Shown in pieces: positions 18,084 to 27,309 of a stretch of DNA of 64,000 nucleotides. The notes under the pieces were generated by a model. That model searched no databases. It was not told where the DNA came from and saw only the letters and a program-made list of their open reading frames with translations. Within the stretch, counting starts at the first letter, position 1. Each line of letters opens with the position of its first letter. The stretch is taken from NCBI GenBank assembly GCA_016861105.1, contig BOKS01000003.1:1-64000 (forward strand). The letters are read 5' to 3'. The position numbers were made by a program, and so were the translations under genes. The DNA is from Betaproteobacteria bacterium (lineage in GTDB: Bacteria; Pseudomonadota; Gammaproteobacteria; Burkholderiales; Casimicrobiaceae).

Positions 18084-18820
18084 CCCGCGTCGTCCACGCT
18101 CCGGCCGGCGCCGAAGCCCATCGCGGCGCCGCCGCCCGCGCCCGCGCCTGCGCCGCCCCCGCCGCGTCCGCCGCGCGCAGCCGGCGCGCCGCCGTCCCTC
18201 GTGGCGCGCGCGGCCGCGCTGCCCGGCCGCAGCGGACCCTGGCGCGGGATGGCCGCGTCCGGCGGAACGGGCTCGAGATCGAGCGCGGCCCGGATGAACG
18301 TCCGCAGCGACACGACGAGGTCGGCGGTCTCGACGCTCCGCCCGGCGACCATGTCCTGCGCCGCCCTGGCGGCGAGCCGGACCTGTTCCTCGGTGCCCAG
18401 CAGGATGATGTCGGAGAGCGCCGCCTCGACCGCGTCGCGCATGCGTCGCCGACGCTCCGACCCCGGCGCCGGCCCGCGTCCTCCGTCCTCGGGATCGGTC
18501 GGCCGGTCCGCGCCGGCCGGGTCGCCGGCCGCGCGCATCCGCAGGTCGCGCAGGTGCGTCGGGTCGACCAGCAGGTTGCCGGTGAACGAGCCGCCCAGCG
18601 TCTTGTAGGCCGCGATCAGCGTGCGCAGCCGCTCGTTGATCTGGCGGTTCTCGCGCTCGCGGCGGCGCTGCACCGTCTGCATGAACGCGAGCCGGATGCC
18701 GACGACGACCAGCGAGAAGAGGACGAGGCCCGCCAGCGTCGAGAGCACGCCCTGCCAGGTGCTGAAGTCGATCATGCCGCGCACGAAAGCCGCCGTCGGG
18801 TCGGGCGATCCGCTCATCAT
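18080..18820 (-). CDS. Unknown single-TM protein with Gly/Ala-rich tail
   Basis: A 246-residue protein I do not recognise. A short N-terminal segment is followed by one TM helix (about 25-45), a basic stretch (QRRRERENRQINERLR), a helical region (LRTLIAAYKTLGGSF), an acidic/basic linker, a second helical domain (about 125-185) and a Gly/Ala-rich low-complexity tail. Helical content after a TM anchor suggests a scaffold or regulator. It is preceded on its own strand by the REP-like cluster, so it probably has its own promoter. Confidence 0.6.
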   Translation of the reverse strand: MMSGSPDPTAAFVRGMIDFSTWQGVLSTLAGLVLFSLVVVGIRLAFMQTVQRRRERENRQINERLRTLIAAYKTLGGSFTGNLLVDPTHLRDLRMRAAGDPAGADRPTDPEDGGRGPAPGSERRRRMRDAVEAALSDIILLGTEEQVRLAARAAQDMVAGRSVETADLVVSLRTFIRAALDLEPVPPDAAIPRQGPLRPGSAAARATRDGGAPAARGGRGGGGAGAGAGGGAAMGFGAGRSVDDAG

Positions 18821-18827
18821 ACGGAAA

Positions 18828-18980
18828 GAGGGTCAGACTCGAATTTCCCGGAAGGCGCCGCAGCCCCGCCCGGCAAAACGAGGGTCAGACTCGAATTTCT
18901 GCCGGGGAGGTCGCAGCCCCCGGCCGTGCCCGGGAAATTCGAGTCTGACCCTCGTTTCCGCGAGTCTGACCCTCGTTTCC
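18828..18980. repeat. REP-like repeat cluster 1 (2 direct + 2 inverted copies)
   Basis: The 20-mer GAGGGTCAGACTCGAATTTC occurs at 18828-18847 and 18880-18899. Its reverse complement is at 18934-18953 and a shorter inverted copy (lacking the GAAATT end) is at 18961-18975, running into CGTTTCC. Each unit has a CGAG/CTCG mini-stem around GGTCAGA, and the head-to-head copies can fold into a larger hairpin. The cluster lies between the stop of the S9 peptidase and the start of the next minus-strand gene. The same unit with one base changed recurs at 60459-60620. Confidence 0.85.
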
Positions 18981-19000
18981 GGTCGCCGGCGAAACCGGCC

Positions 19001-21085
19001 TCAGTTTGCGACGCGAAGCGCGTGCAGGAGGAAGCGCAGCTCGATCTCGCGATCGTCGATGACCTTCGCGCGCGGCTTGCCGAGCCCGTGCCCCGCGTCG
19101 TAGTCCATGTACAGCATGAACGGCGACACCTGGCCGGGGTTGGACTGCACCGCCGCGACGAACTTCTTCGCGTGCGACGGATCGACGCGCGAGTCGTATT
19201 CGCCGGCGGTCACCAGCGTCCGCGGCAGGTTCACCCCCTGCCGGACGTTGTGGTACGGCGAGTAGGCGAGCAGCCAGCGGAAGTCCTCGGGGCGATCGGG
19301 ATCGCCGTACTCGGGGATCCAGAAGCGCCCGATCAGCAGGCGGTGGAAGCGCAGCATGTCGACGAGCGGCACCTGGCAGAGGGCGGCCGCGAACAGGTCG
19401 GGCCGCTGCGTGAGCACGGCGCCGACCAGCAGGCCCCCGTTGCTGCCGCCCTGGATCGCGAGCCGCGCGGGCGTCGTGTACCGCTCGGCCACGAGCCACT
19501 CGGCGACCGCCACGAAGTCGTCGAAGGTCGCCTGCTTGTCGCGCAGCATGCCCTGCCGGTGCCAGCGCTCGCCGTACTCGTCGCCGCCGCGGATGCCGGC
19601 GTCCACGAGCACGCCGCCGCGCGCGATGAACGGCGCGAAGCTGCCGACGTAGAACGGGGCGATGCCGTTTTCGAAGCCCCCGTAGCCGTAGAGGAGCACG
19701 GGATTGCTCCCGTCGAGGACCAGGTCGTCGCGGTGCAGCACGTAGACGGGAATGCGTGCGCCGTCCTTCGCCGGTACGAACGCCTGCTTCGCGACGATGC
19801 GCGAGGTGTCGAGCGGCGGGTTGTCCTCCCACAGCAGCCGCCAGTCGAGGCTGCGTCCGCCGATCGCGTACATGCGCCCGGGCGCGGTGAACGCGACCAC
19901 GCCAGCGTAGACGCGGTCCGCGTCGACGTCGTAGGTCAGCCCGGAGACGTTGCCGAGGACGGGAAGCCGCAGCTCGCGCAGGCGCGCCCCCGTGCGCTCG
20001 TGCACGAACGCGCGCGACAGCGTGTCCTTCTTGTCCAGCACGAGCAGCCACTCGCTCGTGACCTCGAAGCCCTCGATCACCGTCTCCTGCTCGGGCACGA
20101 GGAGCTCCCAGTCCTTCGACTCGGGACGCTCGTAGGACCCGGCCATCAGCTTCCAGTTGGGCGCGCCGGCGTTCGTGCGCACGTAGAAGCGGTCGCGGCG
20201 GAAGGCGATCTGCGCCCGCTCCTTCGCCGACGACCAGATCGTGCGCGGCGCCTCGCGCGATCCCAGCGGTCGGATGCGCACCGTGTTCGACCAGAAGTCG
20301 CCGGTCTCGAAGACGGTGACGTCGGCCTCGAGCGGCTCGTAGACTGCGCACCACTCCTTCGCATCCGCGACCGCGATCAGCAGCTCGTCGGTCGCGCGGT
20401 CGGCGCCCAGCCGGTGGCGGTGGCAGCGCATCGGCTCCTGGCGCGCGTCGGACTCCGCGGTGCGCGGCGAGATGTACGCGTAGCGCTCGTCGCGCGCCCA
20501 CGAGAACGAGCGCACGCCGGTGATCACGGGCCCGATCTGCGCGCCGGTCGTGGCGTCGAGAATGCGGAAATCGTTGATCTCCGAGCCGCGGGCGAAGGTC
20601 GCCACCGCGAGCCGCGAGCCGTCGCGATTCGGCACCACGTCGCCCAGCGCGGTGCGGCCTGACGGGTCGAGCGCCGTGGGATCGAACAGCAGCCGCTCGC
20701 CGTCGGGCCGCCGCGCGTAGAGCCTGGCCTGCGATTCACCCTTGGCCGTGCGCAGGAAGAACTCGCGTCCCTTGCGGAAGAACGGCGGGCGCGTGTTGTC
20801 GCGGTCGATCAGCCGCGTCAGCTCGTCGCGCAGCCCCGGCACCGGCGGCGCGTGCCGGTCGATCCACGCGAGCGTGGCGTCGTGCTGCGCCCGCGTCCAG
20901 CGGACCACGTCGTCGTCCTTGCCGCTCTCGAGCCAGCGGAAGCGGTCGGTGAGCGTGACGCCGTGCAGCGTCTCGACGACCGGGCGCGCCGGCGTCGCGG
21001 GGGGCGCGAACGGCGCCTCGGCACGCACGGTCAAGGCTAGCGCCGGCAGCAGCGCCAGCAGGCAGCAGCGGACGGATGCGCGCAT
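19001..21085 (-). CDS. S9 family prolyl oligopeptidase-like serine peptidase, exported
   Basis: Cleaves short peptides after proline or, in relatives, basic residues. The 694-residue protein has a signal peptide (about 1-22), a beta-propeller region (about 70-410) and an alpha/beta-hydrolase domain. The triad is visible: Ser548 in GGSNGG, Asp631 in GEYDSRV and His666 in DAGHG. GYGGFENGI and the GGDEYGERWHRQG segment match family S9A. Its stop lies about 20 bases past the REP-like cluster. It starts 7 bases after gpsA, so it is likely cotranscribed with it. The substrate is unknown. Confidence 0.9.
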   Translation of the reverse strand: MRASVRCCLLALLPALALTVRAEAPFAPPATPARPVVETLHGVTLTDRFRWLESGKDDDVVRWTRAQHDATLAWIDRHAPPVPGLRDELTRLIDRDNTRPPFFRKGREFFLRTAKGESQARLYARRPDGERLLFDPTALDPSGRTALGDVVPNRDGSRLAVATFARGSEINDFRILDATTGAQIGPVITGVRSFSWARDERYAYISPRTAESDARQEPMRCHRHRLGADRATDELLIAVADAKEWCAVYEPLEADVTVFETGDFWSNTVRIRPLGSREAPRTIWSSAKERAQIAFRRDRFYVRTNAGAPNWKLMAGSYERPESKDWELLVPEQETVIEGFEVTSEWLLVLDKKDTLSRAFVHERTGARLRELRLPVLGNVSGLTYDVDADRVYAGVVAFTAPGRMYAIGGRSLDWRLLWEDNPPLDTSRIVAKQAFVPAKDGARIPVYVLHRDDLVLDGSNPVLLYGYGGFENGIAPFYVGSFAPFIARGGVLVDAGIRGGDEYGERWHRQGMLRDKQATFDDFVAVAEWLVAERYTTPARLAIQGGSNGGLLVGAVLTQRPDLFAAALCQVPLVDMLRFHRLLIGRFWIPEYGDPDRPEDFRWLLAYSPYHNVRQGVNLPRTLVTAGEYDSRVDPSHAKKFVAAVQSNPGQVSPFMLYMDYDAGHGLGKPRAKVIDDREIELRFLLHALRVAN

Positions 21086-21092
21086 GGAGTCC

Positions 21093-22091
21093 TCATTGCG
21101 TCTCGGGTCGCGGCTCGCGGCGCAGAAGTCCGGCGACGGCCTCGCGCACGGGAAGCCCCTCGTGCAGCGCGCGGTCGACAGCCTCGCAGATCGGCATCTC
21201 GACGCCGCGACCTTCGGCGAGCGCGCGCACCGCCCGCGCCGCGCCGACGCCCTCCGCGACGTGCCCCAGGCCGGCGAGGATCGCGGGCAGCGGCTGTCCC
21301 TGCGCGAGCGCGACCCCGACGCGCCGGTTGCGCGAAGCGTCGCCGGTGCAGGTGAGCACGAGGTCGCCCAGGCCGGCGAGCCCCATCAGCGTCTCGCGGC
21401 GGCCGCCGAGCACGGCGGCGAGCCGCGCCGTCTCCGCGAGGCCGCGCGTGATCAGCGCGGCGCGCGCGTTGTGCCCGAAGCCCAGCGCGTCCGACGCGCC
21501 CGCGGCGATCGCGAGCACGTTCTTGACCGCGCCGCCCGTCTCCACGCCGGCGATGTCGTCGGTCGCGTACGCGCGCAGCGTGTCGCCGCGCAGCAGCGCG
21601 GCCACGTCCTCGGCGAGCGTTCCGCCGGTCGCGGCCACCGCGAGCGCCGTCGGCAGCCCCCGCGCCACCTCGTCGGCGAAGCTCGGCCCGGAGACCACGC
21701 CGACCGGTGCCGGCCAGCGCGGCGCGATGCGCTCGTGCGCGAGCGCGACGCCCTGCGCGTCGGCAAGGAAGCCCTTCGACAGCCAGACGGCGGGCGCGCG
21801 CGCGCCGGCGGCGGCGAGCCGCGCGACGGCGTCCGGCAGCGCCGCCACCGGGGTGGCGAGCACGAGCAGGTCCGCGCCGGCGGCCTCGGCGAGCGCCGAG
21901 GTCACGCGGAGCGCATCCGGCAGCCGGACGCCGGGCAGGTAGCGGACGTTCTCCCGCGCGGCGAGCAGCGCAGCGGCGGCCTGCGGGGCGCGCGCCCACA
22001 GCAGCACCTGCGGCCGCGACGCCGCGCGCAGCGCGAGATGGACCGCGAGTGCGGTGCCCCACGCGCCGGCGCCCAGGATCGCGACGCGCAC
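21093..22091 (-). CDS. gpsA: NAD(P)H-dependent glycerol-3-phosphate dehydrogenase
   Basis: Makes sn-glycerol 3-phosphate for phospholipid synthesis. The 332-residue protein starts with the Rossmann motif GAGAWGTALAVHLA and has VWLSKGF, VVSGPSFADEVARG, the catalytic lysine region GGAVKNVLAIAAG and NARAALITRGLAE, all diagnostic for GpsA. It is part of the conserved run grxC-secB-(SH3)-gpsA. Confidence 0.96.
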   Translation of the reverse strand: MRVAILGAGAWGTALAVHLALRAASRPQVLLWARAPQAAAALLAARENVRYLPGVRLPDALRVTSALAEAAGADLLVLATPVAALPDAVARLAAAGARAPAVWLSKGFLADAQGVALAHERIAPRWPAPVGVVSGPSFADEVARGLPTALAVAATGGTLAEDVAALLRGDTLRAYATDDIAGVETGGAVKNVLAIAAGASDALGFGHNARAALITRGLAETARLAAVLGGRRETLMGLAGLGDLVLTCTGDASRNRRVGVALAQGQPLPAILAGLGHVAEGVGAARAVRALAEGRGVEMPICEAVDRALHEGLPVREAVAGLLRREPRPETQ

Positions 22092-22106
22092 CGGGCGCCG
22101 GGGGCC

Positions 22107-22586
22107 CTACAGCCCGAAGACCTGCGCGATGCGCACGAAGCCCGTCGCGCCGTCCCGGTGCCGCACGCGCACCCAGCCGGGGACGGAAGCGGTCGCGGCC
22201 GACGTCGCCGCCTCGGCGAGTTCCAGCAGCACGTTCTGCTCGGCGCGGAACGCGACCGGCGCGCCGTCCTCCGCGCGCTCGCGCACCTCCGCCACGGGGA
22301 CGCGGACCACCAGCATGCGCCGCTCGGCCAGCGCCTTGCGCTCGATCCAGCCGATCGTGCCGCCCGCGTCGCGGACCTTCGCCCAGCCCTCGACCGTCAC
22401 GATCACCTCCATCGGCACGTCGCGGCCGTACAGGAACTGCGGCTTCGACCTGGCCGACGGCCCGTCGTAGAGGACCGTCGGTTGCTCCGCCGTCGCGCGG
22501 AACTCCGCGCCCCGCGCGCCCCACGGGAGCGCGACGGCGGCGAGCGCCGCCGCGGCGGCGAGGCTGCCCGCGCCGCGGCCGCGCAT
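22107..22586 (-). CDS. Exported SH3-like domain protein
   Basis: A 159-residue protein with a signal peptide (about 1-26, cleaving after GARG) and two short SH3-like beta modules: one around VLYDGPSARSKPQFLYGRDVPMEV and WAKVRDAGGTIGWIERKAL, the other around the closing WVRVRHRDGATGFVRIAQVFGL. Such bacterial SH3 proteins usually bind cell-wall or envelope ligands. It sits 2 bases after secB and ahead of gpsA, a common betaproteobacterial order. Specific function unknown. Confidence 0.8.
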   Translation of the reverse strand: MRGRGAGSLAAAAALAAVALPWGARGAEFRATAEQPTVLYDGPSARSKPQFLYGRDVPMEVIVTVEGWAKVRDAGGTIGWIERKALAERRMLVVRVPVAEVRERAEDGAPVAFRAEQNVLLELAEAATSAATASVPGWVRVRHRDGATGFVRIAQVFGL

Positions 22587-22588
22587 CG

Positions 22589-23080
22589 TCAGTTCACGCT
22601 GGCGGCGGCTGCCGGCTGCGCCTGCACCTGCGCCATCTGCTGCGCGTAGAGCGCCTCGAAGTTGATCGGCGCGAGGTGCACGGGCGGGTAGCCGGCGCGC
22701 GAGGTCGCGTCCGCGATGGTCTCGCGGACGTAGGGGAAGAGCACCGTCGGGCAGTGGATGGCGATGACCGGCTGCAGGCGGTCCTGCGGCACGCCCTTGA
22801 TGGTGAAGATGCCGGCCTGCGACGCCTCCACCAGGAAGATCGTGCGGTCGCCGGTCTTCGCGGTGACCGTCACGGTGAGCACGCACTCGAAGACGTCCTG
22901 CGCGATCGCGTCGGCGCGCGTGCGCAGCCCGACCTCGACCTGCGGCGCCTCGGCCAGCTGGAACGACTGCGGCGAGCCCGGGTTCTCGAGCGACAGGTCC
23001 TTGACGTAGATGCGGTCGATGCTGAACTGCACGACCGCCGAGTCGTCGGTCTGCGCGGGCGCTGCTTGCGTGTCGGCCAT
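22589..23080 (-). CDS. secB: Protein-export chaperone SecB
   Basis: Keeps preproteins unfolded and hands them to SecA. The 163-residue protein has the core SecB sequence: VQFSIDRIYVKDLSLENPGSP, VFECVLTVTVTAK, FLVEASQAGIFTI and CPTVLFPYVRETIADATSRAGYPPVHLAPINFEALYAQQ. Its acidic N-terminus is typical. A TAAAAT -10 box lies at 23117-23122 upstream on the same strand. Confidence 0.97.
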   Translation of the reverse strand: MADTQAAPAQTDDSAVVQFSIDRIYVKDLSLENPGSPQSFQLAEAPQVEVGLRTRADAIAQDVFECVLTVTVTAKTGDRTIFLVEASQAGIFTIKGVPQDRLQPVIAIHCPTVLFPYVRETIADATSRAGYPPVHLAPINFEALYAQQMAQVQAQPAAAASVN

Positions 23081-23116
23081 GGGAGGAAGGTCCGTGGAAA
23101 CAGGTCGAAGGGCGCG

Positions 23117-23122
23117 ATTTTA
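23117..23122 (-). promoter_or_regulatory. -10 box of the secB promoter
   Basis: TAAAAT (minus strand) 36-42 bases ahead of the secB ATG, in the 119-base gap after grxC. It suggests that secB-SH3-gpsA can be transcribed separately from rhodanese-grxC. Confidence 0.45.
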
Positions 23123-23199
23123 CCCCGTCGGGGCCCGCGCCCTCGCGGCGGCCGCGTGCGGCGGCGCCGCTGCGCGCCGCGAGGTTCGGGGGCGCGCTG

Positions 23200-23463
23200 C
23201 TATCCGCCGGCCAGCAGTCCCGCCAGCTTGCCGGAGTGCTCGAGCGCCGCGAGGTCGTCGTAGCCGCCGACGTGCGTGTCGCCGATGTAGATCTGCGGGA
23301 CGGTGCGCCGTCCGGTGCGCGCGATCATCTCGTCGCGGCGCGCGGGGTCCTGGTCGACGCGGATCTTCGTGATCTGCGTCACGCCCTTCGCGGCCAGCAG
23401 GCGCTCGGCCTGCAGGCAGTACGGGCACACCGCCGTCGAGTACATCGTCACCGGGACGCTCAT
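23200..23463 (-). CDS. grxC: Glutaredoxin 3
   Basis: An 87-residue dithiol glutaredoxin that reduces disulfides with glutathione. The active site is CPYC (Cys13-Cys16) after MYSTAV, followed by TVPQIYIG (cis-Pro) and VGGYDDLAALEHSGKL, the GrxC C-terminal signature. The ATG overlaps the rhodanese stop by ATGA. Confidence 0.95.
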   Translation of the reverse strand: MSVPVTMYSTAVCPYCLQAERLLAAKGVTQITKIRVDQDPARRDEMIARTGRRTVPQIYIGDTHVGGYDDLAALEHSGKLAGLLAGG

Positions 23464-23879
23464 GTCGTTGCCTTCTCCACCGGCAGCCCCGCGTCCTTCC
23501 AGGCACGGATGCCGCCGTTCAGGTTGTAGATGTCCTTGAAGCCGGCCTTCGCCAGCGCGGCGCCGGCCATGCGGCTGCGGGCGCCCGTGGCGCAGTAGGC
23601 GATCACCGGGCGCGCCGCGTGCCGCGCGAGCTCGCCGGCGCGCGCCTCGAGCTGGGACAGCGGGACGTGCACGGCGTTCGGCAGCCGTCCGCCTTCGTAT
23701 TCCTTGGTCTCGCGCACGTCGAGCAGCAGGGCGTCCTGGTGGTTGACGAGGTGCGTGACGCCCAGCGTGCCCAGCTCCTTCATCGGCGAGAAGCGCTTCT
23801 GGACCAGCGGCCAGACCAGCATCGCGCCGGAGACGAACGCGACGAGGATCAGCAGCCAGTTCTCCTGGAAGAACGACAT
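23460..23879 (-). CDS. Membrane-anchored rhodanese-like protein
   Basis: A 139-residue protein with one N-terminal TM helix (about 8-26) and a rhodanese domain. The persulfide cysteine is Cys96 in the loop AYCATGARSR; LLLDVRETKEYEGGRLPNAVHVP is the classic rhodanese entry motif. ATG 23879 was chosen over the upstream ATG at 23906, which adds nine residues before the TM. It is coupled to grxC. It probably handles sulfane sulfur on the cytoplasmic or periplasmic side; the substrate is unknown. Confidence 0.9.
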   Translation of the reverse strand: MSFFQENWLLILVAFVSGAMLVWPLVQKRFSPMKELGTLGVTHLVNHQDALLLDVRETKEYEGGRLPNAVHVPLSQLEARAGELARHAARPVIAYCATGARSRMAGAALAKAGFKDIYNLNGGIRAWKDAGLPVEKATT

Positions 23880-23909
23880 CGGCACGGTCGGGGCTGCGGC
23901 GGGCAAAGC

Positions 23910-23915
23910 TAAAAT
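23910..23915 (+). promoter_or_regulatory. -10 box of the gpmI promoter
   Basis: TAAAAT on the plus strand in the divergent gap between the rhodanese gene and gpmI. It places transcription start near 23922 and gives a leader of about 65 bases to ATG 23988. Confidence 0.45.
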
Positions 23916-23987
23916 GATAGCTCACCGCCGACCGGGGACGCACCCGTGCCCCGGCGGGCCCGCGACACCCCGCCCTCCGCGCCCCGC

Positions 23988-25559
23988 ATGCCGACCGCCG
24001 CCCCGCCCCGCCCCGTCGTCCTGCTCATCCTCGACGGCTTCGGCGAGCGCCCCGACGCCCCCGACAACGCCGTCACGCGGGCGCGCACGCCGGCCTTCGA
24101 CCGGCTGCGCGCCACCGCGCCGCACGCGACCATCGACGCGTCCGAGCTCGCCGTCGGCCTGCCGTCCGGGCAGATGGGCAATTCCGAGGTCGGCCACCTC
24201 AACATCGGGGCGGGGCGCGTCGTCTACCAGGACTTCACGCGCATCGACAAGGCGATCGCCACCGGCGAGTTCGACCGCAACCCCGCGATCGCCGGGGCGC
24301 TCGCCGCGGCGCGCCGCGACGGCAAGGCACTGCACGTGCTCGGCCTCGTCTCGCCCGGGGGCGTGCACAGCCACGAGCGCCACCTGGCGGCGCTGGTCGA
24401 CCTCGCCGCGCGCAGCGGCGTGCGGACGATCCTCGTGCACGCGTTCCTCGACGGCCGCGACACGCCGCCGCGCAGTGCCGACGCGTCGCTCGCGTTCGTG
24501 GACGAGGCCTGCGCGAAGGCCGCCGCGAGCGGCGCGCGGGCGCGCATCGCCTCGATCTGCGGGCGCTACTACGCGATGGACCGCGACCGGCGCTGGGAGC
24601 GCGTCGCGCCCGCCTACGCGCTGCTGGTCGACGGGCGGGGCGAGCACGCGGCGGCGTCGGCGCGCGAGGGGCTGGCCGCGGCGTACGCCCGCGGCGAGGG
24701 CGACGAGTTCGTGAAGGCGACGGCGATCGTGGCGGACGGTGCGGGTCCGGCGCGGATGGAGGACGGCGACGTCGTCGTGTTCATGAACTTCCGCGCCGAC
24801 CGCGCGCGGCAGCTGACGCGGGCGCTCACCGACCCCGCCTTCGACGGCTTCGCGCGCGGACGCGTGCCGCGGCTTCGCGCGTTCGTCTGCCTGACGAGCT
24901 ACGGCGAGGAGTTCGCGCACCTGCCGGTCGCGTTCGCGCCGCAGACGCTGGCCAACGGCTTCGGCGAGGTGCTGGCGAAGCGCGGGCTCGCGCAGCTGCG
25001 GATCGCCGAGACCGAGAAGTACGCCCACGTCACCTACTTCTTCAACGGGGGGTCCGAAGCGGTCTACCCGGGCGAGGACCGGATCCTCGTGCCCTCGCCG
25101 AAGGTGGCGACCTACGACCTCCAGCCGCAGATGAGCGCGCCCGAGGTCACCGACCGGCTGGTCGAGGCCATCCGCTCGCGCAAGTACGACGCGATCGTCT
25201 GCAACTACGCCAACGGGGACATGGTCGGCCACACCGGCGTCTTCGAGGCGGCGGTGCGGGCGGTCGAGACGCTGGACGCCTGCGTCGGCCGCGTGGTGGA
25301 GGCCGCGCGCGAGGTCGGCGGCGAGGTCGTGATCACCGCCGACCACGGCAACGCCGAGAAGATGAGCGACGAGGCGACCGGGCAGGCGCACACGGCGCAC
25401 ACGCTGAACGTGGTCCCGTTCATCTACGTCGGCCGGCCCGCGGCGCAGGTGCGCTCCGGCGGGGCGTTGCAGGACATCGCGCCGACGCTGCTGCACCTGA
25501 TGGGCATCCCGCAGCCGCCGGAGATGACCGGCCGCACGCTCGTCACGTTCGAGAAGTAA
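23988..25559 (+). CDS. gpmI: 2,3-bisphosphoglycerate-independent phosphoglycerate mutase
   Basis: Interconverts 3- and 2-phosphoglycerate using two Mn ions and a phospho-serine. From ATG 23988 the protein is 523 residues; an upstream GTG at 23946 would add 14. Motifs are LLILDGFGE (first metal), [17 protein letters not shown] with the phosphorylated Ser66, [28 protein letters not shown] and ITADHGNAE. The [11 protein letters not shown] segment has Ser where Asp is usual, a minor change. It is followed by a 261-base gap and ctpA on the same strand. Confidence 0.96.
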   Translation: MPTAAPPRPVVLLILDGFGERPDAPDNAVTRARTPAFDRLRATAPHATIDASELAVGLPSGQMGNSEVGHLNIGAGRVVYQDFTRIDKAIATGEFDRNPAIAGALAAARRDGKALHVLGLVSPGGVHSHERHLAALVDLAARSGVRTILVHAFLDGRDTPPRSADASLAFVDEACAKAAASGARARIASICGRYYAMDRDRRWERVAPAYALLVDGRGEHAAASAREGLAAAYARGEGDEFVKATAIVADGAGPARMEDGDVVVFMNFRADRARQLTRALTDPAFDGFARGRVPRLRAFVCLTSYGEEFAHLPVAFAPQTLANGFGEVLAKRGLAQLRIAETEKYAHVTYFFNGGSEAVYPGEDRILVPSPKVATYDLQPQMSAPEVTDRLVEAIRSRKYDAIVCNYANGDMVGHTGVFEAAVRAVETLDACVGRVVEAAREVGGEVVITADHGNAEKMSDEATGQAHTAHTLNVVPFIYVGRPAAQVRSGGALQDIAPTLLHLMGIPQPPEMTGRTLVTFEK

Positions 25560-25820
25560 GCGCACGCTATCGTCGAAGTCGCTCCGTTGCCCGGCGCCCG
25601 AAGGGAACTCCTCCCCCGGCGTCGGGGCCCAACCGTCGGCGGGCGAAGGACACGGGATCGACGTGCGGTCGGGCGGGCGGCGGGATGACCGGGCCCGCGC
25701 GGCGGCAGGCCGGCGCTTCCTAAAGGCGCGCGATGCCCGCATACTTGGACGCATGGGCCCGGGTGGTCGCCGCACAGGTGGCGTGCGTCCCGCGGACGGC
25801 ACGACACGACGAGAGAGACG
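25560..25820. other. Intergenic region gpmI-ctpA
   Basis: 261 bases without a convincing gene. A CATACT box at 25740-25745 is the only promoter-like element for ctpA; no Shine-Dalgarno stronger than GAGAGA before ATG 25821. No RNA gene or repeat was recognised. Confidence 0.5.
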
Positions 25821-27263
25821 ATGCGAGACGGATGGAAGAAGGCGGGCCTGATCGGCCTGGGGACGGTGCTGGGGGTGCTGCTGTCCCTCAACTTCTCGGC
25901 GGTCGCGCAGCGCGAGGCCAAGCTGCCGATTCCCTACGAGGACCTGCAGCTCCTCTCGGCCGTGTTCGGCAAGATCAAGAGCGACTACGTCGAGCCGGTC
26001 AGCGACGAGAAGCTGATCCGCGAGGCGATCCACGGGATGGTCCGCGGCCTCGACCCGCACTCGGACTTCCTCGACGCGGACGCCTTCAAGGAGCTGCAGG
26101 TCAGCACCCAGGGGCGCTTCGGCGGGCTCGGCATCGAGGTCGGCGTCGAGGACGGTTTCATCCGCGTCGTCTCGCCGATCGAGGACACGCCCGCGTTCCG
26201 CGCCGGCGTGCAGGCCGGCGATCTGATCGTCAAGATCGACGACACGGCCACCCGCGGCATGCCGCTGTCCAAGGCGGTCGAGAAGATGCGCGGCAAGCCC
26301 GGGACCGAGGTCGTGCTGACGTTGCAGCGCAAGGGCGCCGACCAGCTGCTCACGGTCACGCTGGTGCGCGAGGAGATCAACGTCAAGAGCGTGCGGGCGA
26401 AGATGATCGAGCCGGGCTACGGCTACATCCGCATCCGCAACTTCCAGGAGCGCACGGGCGAGGACCTCGCGAGGTCGCTGAAGGACTTCTACAAGCAGGG
26501 CGAGCTCAAGGGGCTGGTGCTCGACGTGCGCAGCGACCCCGGCGGCCTGCTCAACCAGGCCGTGGCGGTGTCGGCCGCGTTCCTGCCCAGGGACGCGCTG
26601 GTCGTCTACACGGACGGCCGCACGGCGGACGCGCGCATGCGCCTCACGGCGTCGCGCGAGCACTACACGCGAGGCCGCGGAGAGGACTTCCTGCGCGACC
26701 TGCCGCAGGCCGTGAAGAAGGTCCCGATGGTCGTGCTGGTCGACGGCGGGACGGCATCCGCCTCCGAGATCGTCGCCGGCGCCCTGCAGGACCACAAGCG
26801 GGCGACGGTCATGGGGGCCTCGACCTTCGGCAAGGGCTCGGTGCAGACGATCCTGCCGCTCGGCAGCACCGCCGGCCTCAAGCTCACGACGGCGCGCTAC
26901 TACACGCCGTCGGGCCGCTCGATCCAGGCGAAGGGGATCGAGCCCGACATCGCGATCGACGACGGCCGCGACTCGCCGAACCGCATCCGCGAGGCGAATC
27001 TCGAGCGCCACCTCGAGACGACCAAGCCCGGCGCCGGCACGACCGCGACGCCGCCCGGCGCGAGCCCGCGTCCTGCGCCGGAGCGCGAGGAGAAGGCTCC
27101 GCCGCCGCCGCGCTTCGACTTCGGCTCGCCGTCCGACGATTTCCAGCTGCGGCAGGCGCTCAACCATCTGAAGGGCGAGCCGGTCGTCGCGTCGGTGCGC
27201 ACGCAATCGGCCGCCGCGACCCCCGCGCCGGCGGGGCAGCCCGCCACCGCAACCGCGAAGTAA
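25821..27263 (+). CDS. ctpA: S41 family C-terminal processing peptidase
   Basis: Periplasmic tail-specific protease of the CtpA/Prc family. The 480-residue protein has a signal/anchor helix (about 8-27), an N-terminal helical region, a PDZ domain (about 95-170, with GGLGIEVGVEDGFIRVVSP and GDLIVKIDD) and the S41 core. The Ser-Lys dyad is Ser313 (GGTASASE) and Lys338 (FGKGSVQ), with the 25-residue spacing seen in the family. The C-terminal 90 residues are Pro/Ala-rich. gpm-ctp-moeB is a usual betaproteobacterial order, but here moeB is 21 kb away. Confidence 0.95.
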   Translation: MRDGWKKAGLIGLGTVLGVLLSLNFSAVAQREAKLPIPYEDLQLLSAVFGKIKSDYVEPVSDEKLIREAIHGMVRGLDPHSDFLDADAFKELQVSTQGRFGGLGIEVGVEDGFIRVVSPIEDTPAFRAGVQAGDLIVKIDDTATRGMPLSKAVEKMRGKPGTEVVLTLQRKGADQLLTVTLVREEINVKSVRAKMIEPGYGYIRIRNFQERTGEDLARSLKDFYKQGELKGLVLDVRSDPGGLLNQAVAVSAAFLPRDALVVYTDGRTADARMRLTASREHYTRGRGEDFLRDLPQAVKKVPMVVLVDGGTASASEIVAGALQDHKRATVMGASTFGKGSVQTILPLGSTAGLKLTTARYYTPSGRSIQAKGIEPDIAIDDGRDSPNRIREANLERHLETTKPGAGTTATPPGASPRPAPEREEKAPPPPRFDFGSPSDDFQLRQALNHLKGEPVVASVRTQSAAATPAPAGQPATATAK

Positions 27264-27270
27264 GGGCAGG

Positions 27271-27308
27271 CGACGGGCCGCGGCCGTCGTGCAGGCGGCA
27301 CGTCCGCC
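27271..27308. terminator. Two hairpins between converging ctpA and cytochrome gene
   Basis: CGACGG/CCGTCG (27271-27289, G+C loop) and GGCGG/CCGCC (27294-27308, CACGT loop) fill the 46-base gap between two convergent stops. There is no T-run, so intrinsic termination is uncertain. Confidence 0.4.
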
Positions 27309-27309
27309 G

